NCBI RefSeq assembly: GCF_033568475.1
Contig: NC_133120.1
Location: 81,196,151-81,260,150, forward strand
Reading direction: 5' to 3'
Length of the DNA stretch: 64,000 nt
Source: Henckelia pumila
Taxonomy: Eukaryota > Streptophyta > Magnoliopsida > Lamiales > Gesneriaceae
Within the stretch, counting starts at the first letter, position 1, and every line of letters starts with the position of its first letter. The translations under genes were made by a program, and so were the position numbers. The notes beneath the pieces were generated by a model. That model saw nothing but the letters and a program-made list of their open reading frames with translations, made no database searches and was not told the origin of the DNA. This document shows, piece by piece, positions 59,921-64,000 of the stretch.

Positions 59921-60280
59921 CTAGCAAACAAGTACACGCATTGTGTGTGCGACAAAAGATATTAACGAAAGCAATGGAAAAAAAAGATAGTATTCGCTAG
60001 AAATTAAAAAAAAATTGAGTATAATTTTTGTGTTGAGTTGAAAAAGATATTTCACCTAGATCTGAAAAATAAGAAATACTATTAAAAAAAGAAAGAGAAT
60101 GAATATGTTTAAGATTTGGGAGAGAAATAAGAAAGTGAATTAATTGGAAGTTGAAATCTAGAACCGAGAGAATATGGAGAAGTGGGGTGACGGTGGTTTA
60201 GGCATTTTAAAAAAGAGACCATGACACCATTTAATTACTCTAATACACCTTACCTTAATAAATAGTAAAACATTAGGACC
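59921..60280 (-). mobile_element. Possible second Helitron, limits uncertain
   Basis: CTAG at 59921-59924 with an imperfect hairpin (ACACGCA / TGTGTGT) about ten bases inside resembles the 3' end of the mini-Helitron at 58810. A candidate 5' side near 60270 reads TACTATTTATTAAGG on the minus strand, but the A-before-TC rule is not met. Confidence 0.4.
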
Positions 60281-60422
60281 ACAATTGAAAACAAACATTG
60301 CTATGTTCCAAATGAGGCGTGTGACCACCATACAACTAATGTAGACAAAATCATCATATTTTTTGTCATTAATATTTATTTATTTACATATAATTGCAAA
60401 ATTTAAATGAGCAGCAATAATA

Positions 60423-62366
60423 TCATAACCTCACTAAAGCTGGGATTGAAACAGATACCATCTCAAACCTCCCACTTTCCCAGTCTTTTGTTGTATCAAC
60501 TGTCACTTTAAATTTCAATGGGCTATTCTTTCCTTGTTGAAGCAACATTTTCAATAAAATCAACCAAATCATGTACAAATCCGGCTTCTCTTCAAACCTG
60601 ATAATGCTTTCATTACCTTTTTTAGGATGGAGTTGTTTTTTCTTATGGATTTTATAGCAAGATCCAACTTTCTCAGCCTGGATGTTCCCGAATAGAAGCT
60701 CAGCAGCCTTGTTCGTGACTAGAATCGGGGCGTGTTTAGAGTCGTCCCAAACATATAACTGCAAAAGGAACACAGAATAATCAGTTGAATCCAAATTTTC
60801 TTGAACAAATTAGAGAGCTGGGTGAACGTTAACATGTGTTGTGGAAGAAAAATAAGTACCCAAAAAGGTCTGTATATGGTGCCTACGGCATGGTTACGGT
60901 CCGAACTATTCTGACAATATAAAGGAAACTTGTTTTGCTGCATGCTCGAACTTGAAAAAGAAAGCTTGTGTTAGAAAATGAGTGTATTAATTATGTGTTA
61001 CAATAGAGGGCAACAAAATAAATATGATTGATCACTTTTCGTACCCAGGTCCGGTATCCACAGGCGTGCCACATAGCTGGCAGCCGGTAGTGACGAGATC
61101 ATCGACCAAACCATCGTCGACTTTAGCACGTAGTCTTGTACTTAAAAACATCCTTTCAGCATTAGCCTCATGAGGATTGATCCAGGTAATTGGAAGAAAT
61201 ATCTCACCAACATACGCGTTAAAAGTTGCCTTAGAATGCTTGTTTAAATCACTCAACTCTAAGAGGGATAAGCAATTCTGAGATTGTGTCTCTTCGTGCA
61301 CTTTCCAATTTACTTTTAACTGTCTCTGGTACTGGAAATCATAAGTTATATTACTTGTCGAGAATAAAAACCATCCATAAAGAAAGAGGAAAACCATCTG
61401 GGTAATTAACCCTCATAAATAAAATAAAAGTTTGATGTCTACTTGGCTCTGATAGCTATCCCGCAGACAGAAAACACGGCATGTCCGAGCATAGTGGACC
61501 AACCCAAAAACATATGCAATCAGCGAAAAAACAACTACATCAAAACACCCATCCGGAACCAAAGTAAGAACAAAAAATGGATAGCAATCAGATGGTGAGT
61601 GACAAAAAGCTGTGTACTCAGAAGATACCTAAAAATGGTGTGATAGCTTACAAAATAAAGGGCACAATTCGTGTGAGAGAATAGTGATGATTTAAATTAA
61701 CCTTGGTCCTTGAGAATAGAATCAAACCATGAATTATCCAAAACAATGCCAAGAAATTTTCAACAAAACCAATGTCTGAGAAAACAGTCAACAGAAGTTA
61801 GTTGAATGTTGAAAGGCTTACTTCGTAGTAGTTTATTTGACTGCCACAATGAGCAAGCCTAGCTTGCTGCACCCACCCAACAACTTTTTTAAGCTTGTCT
61901 TTTGCTGTTATCCCTACACGACACTCCCCTATCAACTCAATGGTGCCTGTTTATGCATAATTGATTAATGAAGCGTCATAGGTATGGGAAACTTTCAAAC
62001 AAGCAAATCCATTATATAGGTAATCTGTGATTAGCAGCATCCTCTGTCTTAAATTTAGCTCCATACTTGTGAACTCAATTCTTTTTCCTGCTTGGCATAT
62101 ACTGTCAAATTTAAGATACGTTTTTAGAAGTTCCTAAAGAAATAATGACAAACGCCAAAAATATATTTACCCCCAAGCCAAATCACAAATAACCAGAACT
62201 CTCAAGACCGGAAGTACCCATACACAATCTGGAGCAACATACATAGAAGGTACGTGGGAAGTACCTTTTGGTGCAAGGAAATCATCTGAATGGATCAGAC
62301 ACTGCAAAGACGAACAATGGAGGGTTCTAGCCTCCAAAGAATCTCCATATTTGGTGATTTTGACAT
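60423..62366 (-). CDS. OB-fold nucleic-acid-binding protein (RPA1/MEIOB-like), 3' exons only
   Basis: Five consecutive exons with consistent phases: 62265-62366, 61822-61946, 61045-61331, 60860-60950 and 60423-60758 (stop). The joined C-terminal part has about 313 residues. Landmarks: VKITKYGDSLEAR, TIELIGECRVGITAKDKLKK, then GCQLCGTPVD and PLYC, which may be a zinc-binding loop as in the RPA1 C-terminal domain, then TIYRPFW joined to LYVWDDSKHAPILV and NKAAELLFGNI, an OB-fold pattern. RPA1-type proteins coat single-stranded DNA; MEIOB is the meiotic paralogue needed for crossover repair. The MEIOB assignment is from memory. The first exon starts in mid-codon, so more exons lie upstream, beyond the copia element at 62657. 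An open frame from 62415 to the LTR edge may or may not be coding. Confidence 0.65.
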
Positions 62367-62656
62367 CTGTTTACGATTGAAGAGATTACTTGGAAACATT
62401 GTAATCAGCAAACTCTAAAAAAAATGTGTGGACAACCTAAAACTTGTATGGAAAATCAACAGAGGAAAGAAATGGTGTGGCATACAAAGTAAGTTAAGTA
62501 ACCCAGTCCCAACATATCCACCAAATGAAGACAAAATGTAAAGTTCCTTAATTCGGGCTAGATATGGTAGCAGCACCAAATGAGAGTCAGGGAAACTGCT
62601 TGAGCTATATTCGCAGTAGCAAATTGTAGTGTTTGAAAAATTATCCGAACGAAAGC

Positions 62657-63148
62657 TGTTGAGATTAATCACCAATACCAATTCTTTGAATCTCAGAAAC
62701 ACACCCTCAAGAAATCTCACAATTGACAGAACAATATATGAACAAGAAAGAACACTCAAAAGCAATTTACGTGGTTCGACTCACTTCGAGTCTACCTACA
62801 TCCACGGGAGGAATGATAATCACTTTATTGATCAAGACAAGTATACAATTACAAAGCTTCTTTGATCCAAGATCAATCACAGAACAACTCTAAGAAAAAC
62901 TTAGCTACTATGACTCTTCTCTCAGAATCTCTATTTCGCTTTCTCTTGTAACTGTTATCCAATATCTTAGAATGAATGCCTGTTGGAGTATTTATCCAGA
63001 TTAACACCAGCTGCCTTTTAAGCTTCAAACTCCAATAATCAACTCTAACTGTCAAACCGTTAGTAGGCTTTCGGTTATCTCTGATTTGTGGCTTCCAGCT
63101 AAGACTTCTAGATCCACTCTTATCCAACTTTGATAGACACATCTAACA
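62657..63148 (-). repeat. 3' LTR of the edge copia element
   Basis: 492 bp on the top strand from TGTTGAGATTAATCACC to CACATCTAACA. It shares blocks such as CATCCACGGGAGGAATGATA with the LTRs of the 8579-13684 element but differs in length and over much of the sequence. The left flank is AAAGC. Confidence 0.85.
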
Positions 63149-64000
63149 AATCTCCACCTTGTCTTCATAAGTTGATTACCCTCCTCCACTTATAGACCTA
63201 CGTTATTTCACCTATGTTAACCAAGTCTTGGCAGTGTCTAAACTTAGCTTGAGGCAATGACTTGGTTAGCATATCAGCAGGATTCTCACTTGTATGTATC
63301 TTCTCAACAATGATCTGTTCCTTACTCAGAATATCTCTTACATAGTGAAGCTTGATGTCAATGTGCTTACTTCTCTCATGATAAGCTTGATGTTTGGTGA
63401 GGTGAATGGCACTTTGATTATCACAGTGTACCTTTAGTTGTTTCTGACCAAGCTCTGCCATAATTCCCTTAAGCCAGGTAGCCTTTTTATAGCTTCGGTT
63501 AAGGCAATATACTCAGCCTCGGTGGTAGATAAAGCCACAACTGACTGAAGTGTTGCCTTCCAGCTAACTGCTGAACCAAATAGAGTGAAGATGTACCCTG
63601 TGAGAGATTTTCTTGTGTCTAGGTTTCCTGCGAAATCAGAGTCCACATAGCCTTCCACAAGCTGCTCACAATCATCTTGTCTTCTAAATATCAATCCAGT
63701 GCCATCAATTCCCTTTAAATACCTCAAAGTCCACTTTAAAGCATCCCAATGCATTCTTCCAGGATTTGCCATAAATCTTGATATAACACTTATGACATAG
63801 GCTAAATCTGGCCGACTGCATACCATTGCATACATTATGCTTCCAACAGCATTTGCATAAGGAATACCTTTCATGTCTTGAGCCTCTGCCTCATTGCTTG
63901 GGGACTGATCTGTAGAAAGTTTGAAGTGTTGTCCTAATGGTGTACTCATTGTTTTAGATTCATGCATGCGGAATTTGATCAACACTTTTCTTATATATGA
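62657..64000 (-). mobile_element. Ty1/copia element (Tork-like), partial at the window edge
   Basis: 3' LTR at 62657-63148, purine tract AAGGTGGAGATT, then RNase H and part of reverse transcriptase on the minus strand (about 63198-64000). The coding part is almost the same as in the element at 8579-13684. The visible part has about one break. The rest of the element lies beyond 64000. It stands on the upstream side of the OB-fold gene. Confidence 0.88.

Overview
The window is nuclear DNA of a flowering plant, most likely a eudicot. Evidence: intron-bearing plant genes (p24-delta, B3, AP2/ERF, an NSP2-type GRAS gene), plant LTR retrotransposon lineages (Tork copia, Tekay-type chromovirus, Cassandra), Tourist-, Mutator- and hAT-like MITEs, a short Helitron, and AT-rich intergenic DNA. 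I cannot name the species.

Layout. 1-1216: truncated LTR of a Tekay-like gypsy family, joined directly to the primer-binding region of a Tork copia element (1217-6020). 6186-7946 (-): four-exon p24-delta cargo-receptor gene with a MITE in intron 1. 8579-13684 (-): complete-length copia element. 14438-14791: Cassandra solo LTR carrying 5S rRNA-like sequence; one of two 172-bp MITE copies sits exactly at its edge. 15.4-20.8 kb: AT-rich DNA with small transposons. 20945-21643 (+): ERF012/013/014-like DREB factor. 24935-27500 (-): two-exon PLP aminotransferase with a possible organelle-targeting leader. 28.0-38.8 kb: an old repeat that received a hAT-like element and then a 9.8-kb Tekay element with perfect target duplications. 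40.0-43.1 kb: inverted LTR of the same family. 43716-43892 (+): an orphan terminal exon. 44681-45295 (-): two-exon B3 gene. 46-50 kb: palindromic elements, a probable copia solo LTR, and a second copy of the 28-kb repeat with its own MITE. 53332-54825 (-): NSP2-like GRAS gene with a miR171h-type target site. 56895-57390: triplicated 165-bp unit. 58810-58995: mini-Helitron. 60423-62366 (-): last five exons of an OB-fold (RPA1/MEIOB-like) gene. 62657-64000 (-): copia element entering that gene's upstream side and running off the window.

The genes are functionally independent: secretion (p24-delta), amino-acid metabolism (aminotransferase), transcription (ERF, B3, NSP2) and DNA metabolism or meiosis (OB-fold gene). 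No operon or gene cluster is present. More than a third of the window is recognisable transposable element. The most informative structure is the nesting of elements, because several insertions can be dated relative to each other from target duplications and paralogous empty sites. Exon boundaries were inferred by eye from GT/AG signals, reading-frame phase and family conservation.
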